Shown one piece after another: positions 1-10,000 of a DNA stretch of 64,000 bases. Positions within the stretch are counted from its first letter, which is position 1, and every line of letters begins with the position of its first letter. The translations under genes and the position numbers were made by a program. The stretch covers positions 4,464,001 through 4,528,000 of the forward strand of contig NZ_JACHMO010000001.1 of assembly GCF_014205015.1 (NCBI RefSeq). Direction: 5' to 3'. The DNA is from Saccharothrix ecbatanensis (lineage in GTDB: Bacteria; Actinomycetota; Actinomycetes; Mycobacteriales; Pseudonocardiaceae). The notes beneath the pieces were generated by a model, which was not told where the DNA came from, made no database searches, and saw only the letters and a list, made by a program, of their open reading frames with translations.

Positions 1-94
1 TCCGGCGCCCTGTCCGGCCCCATACCCGGACCGTTTCTGTCCGCTATGGGTGTCATGGTGACCCCATGGACGCCTTCACGAACGGAGCTGCCTG

Positions 95-556
95 ATGAGC
101 CGCCACATCCAGGTCACCTTCGACGCCCACGACCCGCGCGCGCTGTCGTCGTTCTGGCGCGACGTGCTCGGCTACGTCCACCCCGCCCCGCCCGGGGTCG
201 AGCTGCCCGAGGGCGCCGACCCGCTGGCCGCGTGGGACGACTTCCTCGCGCGGATCGGGGTGCCGGAGGACCAGCGCAACACCCGATCCGCCATCGAGGA
301 CCCGGACGGGTCCGGTCCGCGGGTGTTCTTCCAGCAGGTGCCGGAGGACAAGGTCGCCAAGAACCGGGTCCACCTCGACGTCCGCGCGGCGCCCGGTCTC
401 CAGGGCGAGGAACGGATGGCGGCGCTGGAGGCCGAGTGCGACCGGCTCGTCGCGCTCGGGGCGACGCGGGTCCGCCGTGACGAGCCCGCTCCCCCGATGA
501 GCAGCGGCTACATCGTGATGACCGACCCCGAGGGCAACGAGTTCTGCCTGGACTGA
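95..556 (+). CDS. VOC (glyoxalase/bleomycin-resistance fold) family protein
   Basis: A 153-aa protein with the small actinobacterial VOC pattern. The N-terminus (IQVTFDAHDPRALSSFWRDVLGY) and the C-terminus (GYIVMTDPEGNEFCLD) are the two halves of a beta-alpha-beta-beta-beta metal-site fold, and the terminal NEFC element carries the usual Glu ligand. The ATG at 95 is preceded by GGAG at 84-87. The substrate cannot be read from sequence; members include dioxygenase-like and drug-binding proteins. It converges on the MOSC gene with a 6-bp gap. Confidence 0.85.
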   Translation: MSRHIQVTFDAHDPRALSSFWRDVLGYVHPAPPGVELPEGADPLAAWDDFLARIGVPEDQRNTRSAIEDPDGSGPRVFFQQVPEDKVAKNRVHLDVRAAPGLQGEERMAALEAECDRLVALGATRVRRDEPAPPMSSGYIVMTDPEGNEFCLD

Positions 557-562
557 TGGCGC

Positions 563-1264
563 TTACGGCTGGATCGCGGGCAGGTAGGGGGCGCCCACGA
601 TCCAGCCGCCGACCCGCTCCGGCACCTCGTCGGTCGGCACCAGCTCGACCCCGTCCCCGGGCCGGATCTCCCCCGGCGTGATCACCCAGCAGTTCAGGCA
701 CAGCTCGTTGCCGAACTCGGTGCGGATGCGGCGGAACACGTCCAGGTCCTGCGCGCCGGTGTCCGGGTCGATCGACGTGACGACGCACCGCCCCCGCACC
801 GAGTGCACCCCGACCACCGCCTCGCCGATGACGAGCGCGTGCCCCGGCCAGTCGCGTTCCTCGCGCGGGCCGACGCCGCCGATCAGGATGTTCGGCCGCA
901 GCCGGCGGAGGTCCGCGCCCCAGTGCGCCACCGCGCCGTCCGTCGCCACCAACAGGTTCAGCACGTCGAACCGCGCGGGACCGGAGTGCGCCACGAGCCG
1001 TCCGCCGTGCCGCGCGACCAGGGCGCCGGCCTCCGCGCTGTCCCACCGGCGCCCGGCCACCAACGGCGTGCCGTCGGGACCGGTGGACGCCGGGATGGTC
1101 AGCAGACCGTGCCTGGTCCGGCCGGTCAACGGGCCGCGATCACCCTGCACGTGCACCAGCCGGTCCCCCGCCACGCCGTCCTCGGTGAGCGTGGCGGTGG
1201 TCAGCGGCTCGCCGCCCAGGGACTTCACGGGGTACCGCCACAGTCCGTCGACGCGCATGGTCAC
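563..1264 (-). CDS. MOSC domain-containing protein
   Basis: A 233-aa protein opening with the beta-barrel MOSC N-terminal signature ([15 protein letters not shown]) and carrying the C-terminal MOSC core ([18 protein letters not shown] then PGDGVEL). MOSC domains carry or transfer sulfur in molybdenum-cofactor sulfurase and mARC-type proteins; the substrate here is unknown. The GTG at 1264 overlaps the stop of the upstream DUF1348 gene as GTGA, so the two are translationally coupled. An ATG two codons in is an alternative start. Confidence 0.85.
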   Translation of the reverse strand: MTMRVDGLWRYPVKSLGGEPLTTATLTEDGVAGDRLVHVQGDRGPLTGRTRHGLLTIPASTGPDGTPLVAGRRWDSAEAGALVARHGGRLVAHSGPARFDVLNLLVATDGAVAHWGADLRRLRPNILIGGVGPREERDWPGHALVIGEAVVGVHSVRGRCVVTSIDPDTGAQDLDVFRRIRTEFGNELCLNCWVITPGEIRPGDGVELVPTDEVPERVGGWIVGAPYLPAIQP

Positions 1265-1689
1265 GCCACCGGGAGTTCGGCCGGGCCGGGCAGGCGGCGG
1301 TCGGTGGCGGCGATCTCCACGTCGTTGATGCTCGCCTCACGGCGGCGCATCAGGCCGTCCGGCGCGAACTCCCAGTTCTCGTTGCCGTAGCTGCGCCACC
1401 ACCGGCCCTCGTCGTCGCGCCACTCGTACTGGAACCGGACCGCGATGCGGTCGCCGGTGAACGCCCACAGCGACTTCCGCAGCACGTAGTCGTGCTCGCG
1501 CTGCCACTTCCGGGTGAGAAACGCGACGATCTCGTCGTGGCCGCGGACGAACTCGGAGCGGTTGCGCCACACCGAGTCCGATGTGTATGCGGCGACGACC
1601 CGCCGCGGGTCACGGGTGTTCCAGACGTCCTCGGCCGCGCGGACCTTGGCGCGGGCGGAGTCCTCGGTGAACGGTGGCACCAGCAACAC
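1261..1689 (-). CDS. DUF1348 / SnoaL-like (NTF2-fold) protein
   Basis: A 142-aa protein with the DUF1348 pattern: [18 protein letters not shown], then SVWRNRSEF, then [24 protein letters not shown]. These are cone-shaped NTF2-like proteins of unresolved enzymology. The GTG start at 1689 has a strong AGAAGGAG ribosome-binding site at 1696-1703. That site overlaps the left arm of the inverted repeat shared with the divergent CGNR regulator, so regulation by that regulator is the simplest inference. Confidence 0.85.
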   Translation of the reverse strand: MLLVPPFTEDSARAKVRAAEDVWNTRDPRRVVAAYTSDSVWRNRSEFVRGHDEIVAFLTRKWQREHDYVLRKSLWAFTGDRIAVRFQYEWRDDEGRWWRSYGNENWEFAPDGLMRRREASINDVEIAATDRRLPGPAELPVA

Positions 1690-1699
1690 GGGACACTCC

Positions 1700-1733
1700 T
1701 TCTAACGTTTGGTCGGCCATACAAACGTTAGAA
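1700..1733. promoter_or_regulatory. Perfect 12-bp inverted repeat, candidate CGNR-regulator operator
   Basis: TTCTAACGTTTG (1700-1711) and its exact reverse complement CAAACGTTAGAA (1722-1733) are separated by 10 bp. A further half-site CGTTAGAA lies at 1765-1772, directly before the regulator start at 1775. An imperfect stem CTAACGGGC/GCCCGTGTTAG lies between them (1741-1763). The repeat sits between divergent genes and overlaps the ribosome-binding site of the DUF1348 gene, so it is well placed to control both directions. Confidence 0.65.
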
Positions 1734-1774
1734 CGAATCTCTAACGGGCGCAAGCCCGTGTTAGCGTTAGAAGC

Positions 1775-2353
1775 GTGCAGTCACAGGACGCGCGACCGGA
1801 GCAGCCAGGGCAGTCCGAGGAACCCCGTCCGATCCGCCTGATGAACACCATCCGCGCGGACCGCTCCGGCGTGCACGACCACCTGACGACCACCGAAGAG
1901 CTGACCGCCTGGCTGGACGGCGCACCGGCGGCCGAGGCCGATCTCGTCGCCTTCCGGTCACTCCGCGTCGCACTGCGCGACCTCGCCGCCCTACTGACGG
2001 GTGACACGCGCCCGATCGCGGCGGACCACGACGTCGAGCGTGCCGTGGCGGAGGTCAACCGGACGGTCACCACCGCGTCCACGTGGCCGCAACTCACCCT
2101 GAGTGACGGCGAACTCCACCGCCTCCTCACCACCGACGCCCCCGCCGCGAGCTCCGCACTGGCCGGCACCGCCGCCGAAGCGGTCGACCTGTTCACCGGC
2201 CCCGGTCGGACACTTCTTCGCGCCTGTTACGCGCCGAACTGCGTCCTGTACTTCATGAAGGACCACCCGAGGCGCGAGTGGTGTTCGACGGGCTGCGGTA
2301 ATCGGGCCCGAGCCGCCCGGCACTACCGGCGGACCTCCGCTACGGCCGGGTAA
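1775..2353 (+). CDS. CGNR zinc-finger / ABATE-domain transcriptional regulator
   Basis: A 192-aa protein. The N-terminal ABATE-like region (NTIRADRSGVHDHLTTTEELTAWL) is followed by a C-terminal CGNR zinc finger: a CYAPNC pair near residue 150 and WCSTGCGNRARAARHYRR at the end. Four cysteines and the CGNR signature are visible. The family comprises putative stress- and antibiotic-responsive DNA-binding proteins. The start could be GTG 1775 or the in-frame ATG at 1841. Divergent from the DUF1348-MOSC pair across a clear inverted repeat; autoregulation is inferred. Confidence 0.85.
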   Translation: MQSQDARPEQPGQSEEPRPIRLMNTIRADRSGVHDHLTTTEELTAWLDGAPAAEADLVAFRSLRVALRDLAALLTGDTRPIAADHDVERAVAEVNRTVTTASTWPQLTLSDGELHRLLTTDAPAASSALAGTAAEAVDLFTGPGRTLLRACYAPNCVLYFMKDHPRREWCSTGCGNRARAARHYRRTSATAG

Positions 2354-2733
2354 CCGCAAACGACGCGGGCGATAAAAGGTTACGCCGCTTCACCCGGAAT
2401 TGCAGGAATCCAACTAAACGGAGCACACCGCACATTTCGGGGTTAACCGCGTGACGCACGTGTAGGATCACGACAGGACCGCAGAAATGTTGCCAAGCGG
2501 GTGCGAATAACCCTCGCGTACTGCCTGGCATTTACGAGACGACGCAGTCCAAACCGGCCATTCGAGTGAACGGCGAAGTGGCCTTCTAACCTGGGGTTAC
2601 AGTCGACGGAAATGGGTTATACCCATTCCGCGAAAGCCTCCGTTCGGCGGTAGCCACGGTCTCGTGACGGCAGCCAACGTTGTGGCCGCAGCCGCCGTTG
2701 TGCTCACCGTGGCTTCAATTAGAAGGATCAATC
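2354..2733 (+). promoter_or_regulatory. Leader and promoter region of the NRPS operon
   Basis: This 380-bp stretch has no supported gene and is more AT-rich than its surroundings. It must hold the promoter of the biosynthetic operon, because everything from 2734 to 31900 is co-directional with short gaps. I see a GGTTAACC palindrome at 2441-2448 and a 7-bp inverted repeat at 2611-2627. A convincing -35/-10 pair could not be assigned, and no pathway-specific regulator lies in the operon. Confidence 0.5.
2611..2627. promoter_or_regulatory. Candidate operator AATGGGT-TAT-ACCCATT
   Basis: A perfect 7-bp inverted repeat with a 3-bp centre, about 107 bp upstream of the thioesterase start. It lies in the only long non-coding interval before the NRPS operon. 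A regulator site is an inference from symmetry and position. Confidence 0.35.
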
Positions 2734-4002
2734 ATGGACACCGACCGGATCGTCACCCGATTAACGGCGCTGACGCGTGACCACCTGGTGCCCGGCGCGC
2801 AGATCGCCGTGCACCGGGCCGGGCGCACGTGGACGCACGAGGTGGGCCTGCCCGTCGAGGCCGCCGTGCCGATCGGCTCGATCACCAAGACGTTCACCGC
2901 GACCGTGGCCATGGCCCTCGTCTCCGACGGCGACCTCGACCTGGACGCGCCGCTGTCCGACCACCTGCCCGTGGTGGCCGACGGCCTCACCCTGCGGCAC
3001 CTGCTCAGCCACACCGGCGGCCTGCCTTCGGACCCGGACGACGTGCGCGCCACCTCGCTGGGCCGCCACGTGCGGCAGGCCCTGCGCGAACTGCACCCCC
3101 TACACCGTCCCGGCGCGGGTTTCTCCTACTCGAACATCGGGTACTGCCTGATCGGCCACCTGATCGAGGTGGCCACCGGGATGTCCTGGTCAGAGGCGGT
3201 GGAAGCGGTCCTGCTCCGCCCGCTCGGCCTGCGCGCCCGGTTCACCACCGGCTCCGATCCCGACGTGGTCACCGGCCACGCGGTCAACCCCACCACCGGC
3301 CGGGTCGTCCCGGTGCGGCAGTCGCTGGCGCCGGTCGACGCGCCGGCGGGGGCACTGGCCGCCAGCGCGACGGACCTGGTCACGTTCGGCCGCATGCTCG
3401 GCGGGGCCGCGCCACGCCTGATCGACCCGGACGAACTGGCGCTGATGCGGGAGCCCGTCCGGCACGCCGAACCGTTCGGGATGGCCGACGGGTGGGGTCT
3501 GGGCCTGGCCTTGTTCCACCGCGACGGCGTCCGCTGGGTCGGTCACGACGGCACCGCGGACGGCACGTCGTGCCATCTCCGGGTCAATCCCGCAGACGAC
3601 ACGGCGGTGGCGCTGACCACCAACGGCAGCACCGGATTCGCATTATGGCGCGAACTGGTTCCGGAATTGGCAGCGGCCGGCCTTCCGGTGGCGGATTACG
3701 ACGGAATGAGTGGGCTGCATCACCGCATCGCACCGCCGCCCGACTGCGCGGGCAGTTTTCGCAACGGTGATGTCGAATACGCTGTGCGAGCGGTGGACCG
3801 GGAACACCTCGCGCTCACGGTGGACGGCGAGCCGTTCGCGGACCTCTCGTTGTTCGACGGGCTGGTGTTCGCGATGCGCGATTCCGACACGGGTGACACG
3901 AACCAGACCGGGCGTTTCCTGCGCGACCCGGGTGACGGCGGGATCCGGTGGATCCAGATCGGCGGGCGACTCGCCCGCAGGCAGGTCTCGACAATGTCTT
4001 GA
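2734..4002 (+). CDS. PBP-type (SurE-like) trans-acting thioesterase / serine hydrolase
   Basis: A 422-aa protein of the class C beta-lactamase/PBP fold. The catalytic set is visible: SxxK at S49-K52 (GSITK), YSN at Y132-N134, and HDG at H271 in place of KTG. Residues about 350-422 form a lipocalin-like C-terminal domain. This motif set and the two-domain layout are those of SurE/MppK-type thioesterases, which take peptides with a D C-terminal residue from the last carrier protein and cyclise them head-to-tail. The NRPS 65 bp downstream ends in an epimerase and lacks any TE, which supports that role. ATG 2734 is chosen for its AGAAGGA site at 2721-2727. A D-aminopeptidase or esterase is the alternative. 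Confidence 0.8.
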   Translation: MDTDRIVTRLTALTRDHLVPGAQIAVHRAGRTWTHEVGLPVEAAVPIGSITKTFTATVAMALVSDGDLDLDAPLSDHLPVVADGLTLRHLLSHTGGLPSDPDDVRATSLGRHVRQALRELHPLHRPGAGFSYSNIGYCLIGHLIEVATGMSWSEAVEAVLLRPLGLRARFTTGSDPDVVTGHAVNPTTGRVVPVRQSLAPVDAPAGALAASATDLVTFGRMLGGAAPRLIDPDELALMREPVRHAEPFGMADGWGLGLALFHRDGVRWVGHDGTADGTSCHLRVNPADDTAVALTTNGSTGFALWRELVPELAAAGLPVADYDGMSGLHHRIAPPPDCAGSFRNGDVEYAVRAVDREHLALTVDGEPFADLSLFDGLVFAMRDSDTGDTNQTGRFLRDPGDGGIRWIQIGGRLARRQVSTMS

Positions 4003-4067
4003 TCCGAGGTTTGAACCCTTCGCGCAATGGGTAAGGCGCGCCCTTCAGCAGAAAGGCACCTCACGCG

Positions 4068-7000
4068 ATGACGCACGCCCACAGCCTGCCGGAAATGATC
4101 GCCGCACAGGCGCTGCGAACCCCGGAAGCGCCCGCGGTGATCTCCGCCGAAGAGGTGGTGAGCTACCGGGAACTCGACCGTCGGGCGAATCGGCTCGCGC
4201 ACCTGCTGCTGGCCAAGGGCGCGCGACCCGAACGGGTGGTGGCGCTGGCGCTGCCGCGCTCGGTGGACAACGTGGTCGCGCGCCTCGCGGTGCTGAAGAC
4301 CGGCGCCGCCTACCTGCCGATCGACCCGGACTACCCGGCCGACCGGATCGCGTTCATGGTCGAGGACGCGGACCCGCTGCTCGTCCTCGACGGCCTGCCC
4401 GAGCCGGGCGAGTCGGCGGACCACCCCGTCACCGCGCCCGACGTGGCGATCCGGCCGGACGACCCGGCGTACGTGATCTACACGTCCGGCTCGACCGGCC
4501 GACCCAAGGGCGTTGTCGTGCCGCACAGAGGATTACCCGCGTTCGCCAGAGCCGAGATCGCGCAGTTCGACGTGCGGCCCGGCGACCGGGTGCTCCAGTT
4601 CTCCTCACCCAGCTTCGACGCCTCCGTGCTGGAGCTGTGCATGGCCCTGCCCGCCGGCGCGGCGCTCGTGGTGCCGCCGCCCGGACCGCTGCTCGGTGAC
4701 CAGCTCGCCAAGGTGATCGCCGACTTCGGCGTCACGCACGCGCTGATCCCGCCGGTCGCGCTGGCCACGGTGCCCGACGTCGCACCGCCGTCGTTCCGCA
4801 CGCTTGTCGTCGGCGGTGACGCGTGCCCGCCGGACCTGGTGGCGAAGTGGGCGCCCGGCCGTCGCATGATCAACGCCTACGGCCCGACCGAGTCCACCGT
4901 GGTCACGTCGTGGAGCGGGCCGCTGGAACCCGGTGGCACGCCGCCGATCGGCTGCCCGATCCCGGGCACAGAGGTGCGGGTGCTGGACGCGGACCTGCGC
5001 CCGGCCGCCGAGGGCGAGCTGTACGTCACGGGCGTCGGCCTGGCGCGCGGCTACCTGCGCCGGCCGGGGCTGACCGCGCAGCGGTTCGTGGCCGATCCGT
5101 TCGGCCGGCCCGGCGCCCGCATGTACCGCACCGGTGACGTGGTCCGCACCCGTGACGACGGCCAGTTGGAGTTCGTCGGGCGGGCCGACCACCAGGTGAA
5201 GATCCGCGGCTTCCGGGTCGAGCCCGGCGAGATCGAGGCGCTGCTGCGCCGGCAGCCCGGCGTGGAGCACGCCGTGGTCGTGGCGCGCGACGAGCCGAAG
5301 CGGCTGGTGGCCTACGTGGTCGGCGAGACGTCGGGGCTGCGCGAGCACCTGGCCGCCCGGCTCCCGGACTACCTGGTGCCGTCCGCGTTCGTCGCGCTGG
5401 ACGCGTTCCCGTTGACGCCCAACGGAAAGCTGGACCGGGCCGCGCTGCCCGCGCCGGTCGTGGGCACGGTGGCGGAGGGTTACGTCGAGCCGCGCACACC
5501 GGCCGAACGTCGGGTCGCCGAAGTGTGGTCGGACGTGCTGGGCGTGCCTCACGTCGGCGCGCTGGACGACTTCTTCGCGCTGGGCGGCGACTCGATCCTG
5601 GCCGTGCGGGCGTTGTCCAGGCTCGGCGGGCTGCCGGTGCGGGCGATGTTCGACCACCGCACGGTCGCCGCGCTCGCCGAAGCCCTCCCGGACGGTGAAG
5701 CACTGCCGAAGCCCAAGGCGATCACGCGTGTGCCGGTCGGGATGCCGCTGCCGTTGTCGTCGGCGCAGCGCCGCCTGTTCTCGCTGGACGGCACCCCCGA
5801 GCAGAACACGGCGGTCGGGTTGCGGCTGACCGGGCCGTTGGACGTGCCCCGGCTGGCGAAGGCGCTGGACGCGGTGGCCGCTCGGCACGACGCGCTGCGC
5901 ACCACGTTCGACGTGCTGGGCGACGAGCCGGTGCAGGTGGTCGCTCCGCACGGCACGATCCCGCTGCGCGTGCTGCCGGTCTTCGACCCCGCTGGACTCG
6001 GGCTGGACGAGCCGTTCGACCTGCGGCACGGGCCGCTGACCCGCGCGGTGCTCTGCCCGATGGGAGCCGACGAGCACCTGCTGGTCCTGGTGCAGCACCA
6101 CATCGTCACCGACGGCTGGTCGGTGCAGGTGCTGCTGGAGGAGCTGGCCGAGCTGTACGCGGGCGGGCAGCCGGTGGAGCCCGAGGTGCAGTACCCCGAC
6201 TTCGCCGTGTGGGACCGGAGCAGAACCGGCGGCGATCCGACCTACTGGCGTGACCGGCTGGACGGCATCGAGGCGCTGGACCTGCCCACCGATCGCCCCC
6301 GGCCACCTCTTCGCACGACATCCGGCGCGGTGCTGCGCCGTGCTCTGCCCGCGGACCTGGTGCGGAGGCTGGCCGACGTCGGCCGCGCGCACGACGCGAC
6401 CCTGTTCATGACGCTCACCGCCGCCGTGCAGGTGCTGCTCTCCGCGCGCAGCCGGCAGCGTGACATCGCGGTCGGCACGGTCAGCTCCGGCCGTGACCGC
6501 ACGGAGCTGGAACGCACGGTCGGGTTCTTCGTCCGCACGCTGGTGCTGCGCTCGTGGGTCGACCCGGACCTGGCGTTCACCGGGTTCCTGGACCAGGTGC
6601 GGGACACCACCCTCGAAGCGCTCACGCACGACGACGTGCCGTTCGACCGGGTGGTGGAGGCGGTCCGCCCCGACCCGGACCCGAGCCGGACGCCCCTGGT
6701 GCAGGCCGTGGTCGCGCTGCACCAACCGCTGCTGCGCGACGCGTCGTTCGGCGACCTGACCGCGGCCGAGCACGACCTGCCGCGTCCGGTGGCCCGGTTC
6801 GACCTGGTGGTGGAGTTCTGGCCGCGTGGCGACGACCTGGCGTTGACCGTCGAGTACAACACGGATCTGTTCGACGCCACGACGATCGCGGCGTTGAGCG
6901 ACGACCTGGACTCGTTGCTGCGCCTGGTGGTGGACGACCCGGACCGCCCGCTGCGCGGCATGACCGACCTGTCGTTCTCGCGCGATGACGACTCGGTCCG

Positions 7001-10000
7001 CATCCGCGGCGTCCGGGTCGACCTCGGCGAGGTGGAGGAAGCGCTCCGGCGGCACGACGAGGTGACCGACGCGGCCGTGGTCGCGGTGGACCGGCGGCTG
7101 GTCGCGTACGTGACGCCCGCCGTCAGCCCGGCCGCCCTGCGCGCGTTCCTGGGTCAGGTGCTGCCTGTGCACGCCGTGCCGACGACGTTCGTGGGCTTGG
7201 ACCACCTCGACCGCGACGCGCTCCCCGCGCCGCCCGACGAACGCGCCGAAGTCCGTTACGTGGCACCGCGAACGCCCGTCGAGGCGGTGCTGGCGGACGT
7301 GTTCGCCGACGTGCTCGGCGCGTCCAGGGTCGGTGTGCGGGACAACTTCTTCGCCCTCGGCGGCGACTCGATCCTGGGCATCCAGGTGGTCACCCGCGCC
7401 CGTCGTGCGGGCCTGGTGCTGACCTCGCGGGACATCTTCGCGCACCAGACCATCGCCGCGATCGCGCCGCACGTCACCCGTGACCTGCCGCCGACCGCCG
7501 AGCAGGGCATGGTCATCGGCGCGGCGCCGCTCACCCCGATCCAGCGTTGGTTCCTGGACACCCACGCCGTCCGCCCGGAGCACTTCGACCAGTCGGTGGT
7601 CGTGGACCTGGCCGAGGTCGACGTGCCGGCTCTTCGCACCGCGCTCATCGCGCTGGTCGACCACCACGACGCGCTGCGCACCCGTTTCGAGGGCGACCGC
7701 CAGGTGATCGGACCCGGACGTCACGTGGACCCGTTGGCGCTGGACCGCTTCGACCTCACCCAAGGCCCGTTGCTGCGGGCGGAAGTCCTCGACGGACGGT
7801 CGGTGCGGCTGACCGCGCACCACCTCGTGGTCGACGGCGTCTCCTGGCGCGTGCTGGTGGAAGACCTGATGACCGCATACCAGCAGGTCCGCACCGGCCA
7901 GACCGTCCACATCGGACCGAAGACCACCTCGTTCCGGGACTGGGCGATCCGGCTCGCCGACCACGCCACCGACGGCTTCGCCGACGAACTGGACCACTGG
8001 ACGACCGTGGCCGCCACGCCGACCGCCATCCCGCTCGACCGGCACGGCCCGAACACCGTGGCCTCGCAGCGTGAAGTAACCGTGCGGCTCACCGCCGACG
8101 AGACCGCCGCGCTGCTCCGCGACGTGCCCGGCGTGTACCGGACGCAGGTCAACGACGTGCTGCTGACGGCGCTCGGCCGCGTGCTGGCCGACTGGACCGG
8201 GCGCTCCCGCGTGCTGGTGGATCTGGAGGGCCACGGCCGCGAGGAGTTGTTCACCGACGTCGACCTGTCCCGCACGGTCGGCTGGTTCACCACCGTGTTC
8301 CCGGTCGCGCTCGACGTCCCCGACGGTGGTTGGGGTGCCGCGCTGAAGTCGGTGAAGGAGCAGTTGCGCGCGGTGCCCCGGCGTGGCATCGGGTACGGCG
8401 CCCTGCGTCACCTCGCCCGCACCGCGCCCGGCTGCGACCCGCGGATCAGCTTCAACTACCTGGGCCGGTTCGCCGAGGACCAGCGCGACCTCGCACTGTC
8501 CGTCGACCCGAACGCCCCGCGCCCCCACCTGCTGGACGTGGTGGGCCAGGTTCGCGGCGACCGGCTGGCGTTCACGTTCCACTACAGCGAGAACGCGCAC
8601 GACGCGGCCACGATCACCCGGTTGGCCGACGGGTTCGCCGAAGCGCTGCGCGGGATCGTCGCGCACTGCGCCGAGCCGGAGGCGGGTGGCCGCACGCCGT
8701 CCGACTTCCCGCTGGCCGACCTGACCCAGGACGAGGTGGACCGGATCACCGGCGCCGACGCGTACCCGCTCACCCCGATGCAGGCGGGCATGGTGTTCCA
8801 CGGCCTGGGCGACCAGGGCGTGTACTTCCAGCAGACCACGTTCGTGGTGGACGGCGTCACGGACTCCGCCGAGTTCGCCCGCGCCTGGCAGCGGGTGGTC
8901 GACCGCACGCCCGTGCTGCGCAGTTCTGTGCTGTGGGAGGGCGTGCGCGAGCCGTTGCAGGTTGTGCACGACCACGCCACCGTGCCGTTCACGTTCCTGG
9001 ACTGGAGCGGCCTGGGGGACGCCAACCGCGCCGACCGGCTGCACGCGCTGCTGGCCGAGGACCGGGCGGAGGGCATGGACCTGGGCACGCCGCCGTTGAT
9101 GCGGGTCGCGATCGCGCGGCTCTCCCCCACCAGCGTGCAGGTGCTGTGGACGTTCCACCACGTGCTGCTGGACGGCTGGAGCGTCTTCCACGTGCTGTCC
9201 GACGTGCTCAGCCCCGGTGAACCGCCGGAACGCCGACCGTTCCGCGATTACGTCGCCTGGCTGACCCGGCAGGACGACCACGACGAGGCCGAGGCGTACT
9301 GGCGCGGGGTGCTCGGCACGGTCGACGCGCCGACCCCGCTGCCCGCCGACCGCCCCGCGCCGCACGGCACGTCGTCCGAACGGCTCCCGATGACGCTCAC
9401 CGAGGCCGAATCCGGGCAGCTGTACGAGTTCGCCCGCCGGCACCGGCTCACGCCGAGCGCGATCGTGCAGGGCGCGTGGGCGTTGCTGCTGGCGCATTCC
9501 AGCGGCAAGCGCGACGTGTGCTTCGGCGCGACCGTGTCCGGCCGTCCGGCCGACCTGCCCGGCGTGGACTCGATCACCGGCATCTTCATCAACACCCTGC
9601 CCGTCCGGGTCGAGGTCGACGGCGCCGCGCCGGTCGCGGACTGGCTGCGCGCGTTGCAGGACGCCCAGGCCGACTCGCGGCGGTTCGAGCACGTGCCGCT
9701 GACCGACATCCAGTCGTGGAGCGGGGTCGAGCGCGGCACCGCCTTGTTCGACAGCGTGGTGGTGTTCGAGAACTACCCGGTCGAGTCGGCCGAGGGCATG
9801 GGCCTGCGCGAGCTGTCCGCGATCGAGACCACCAGCTTCCCGCTCAGCGTCACCGCGTACCCGGCCGAACGGCTCGGCGTGCTGCTCGGCTACGAGCCGG
9901 CGATGTTCGAGCGGGCCACCGTCGAGCGGCTGGGCGAACGGCTGCACCGGCTGCTCGTGGGCCTGGTCGCCGACCCGGACCGGCCGGTGGCCGACGTGCC

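Noticed and set aside
6951..7030. Assembly collapse as the cause of the missing A domain in module 2
   Set aside because: Collapse between homologous A domains would produce a hybrid A domain; here the core is absent and the A10 motif has separately eroded in frame. Read data would still be worth checking.
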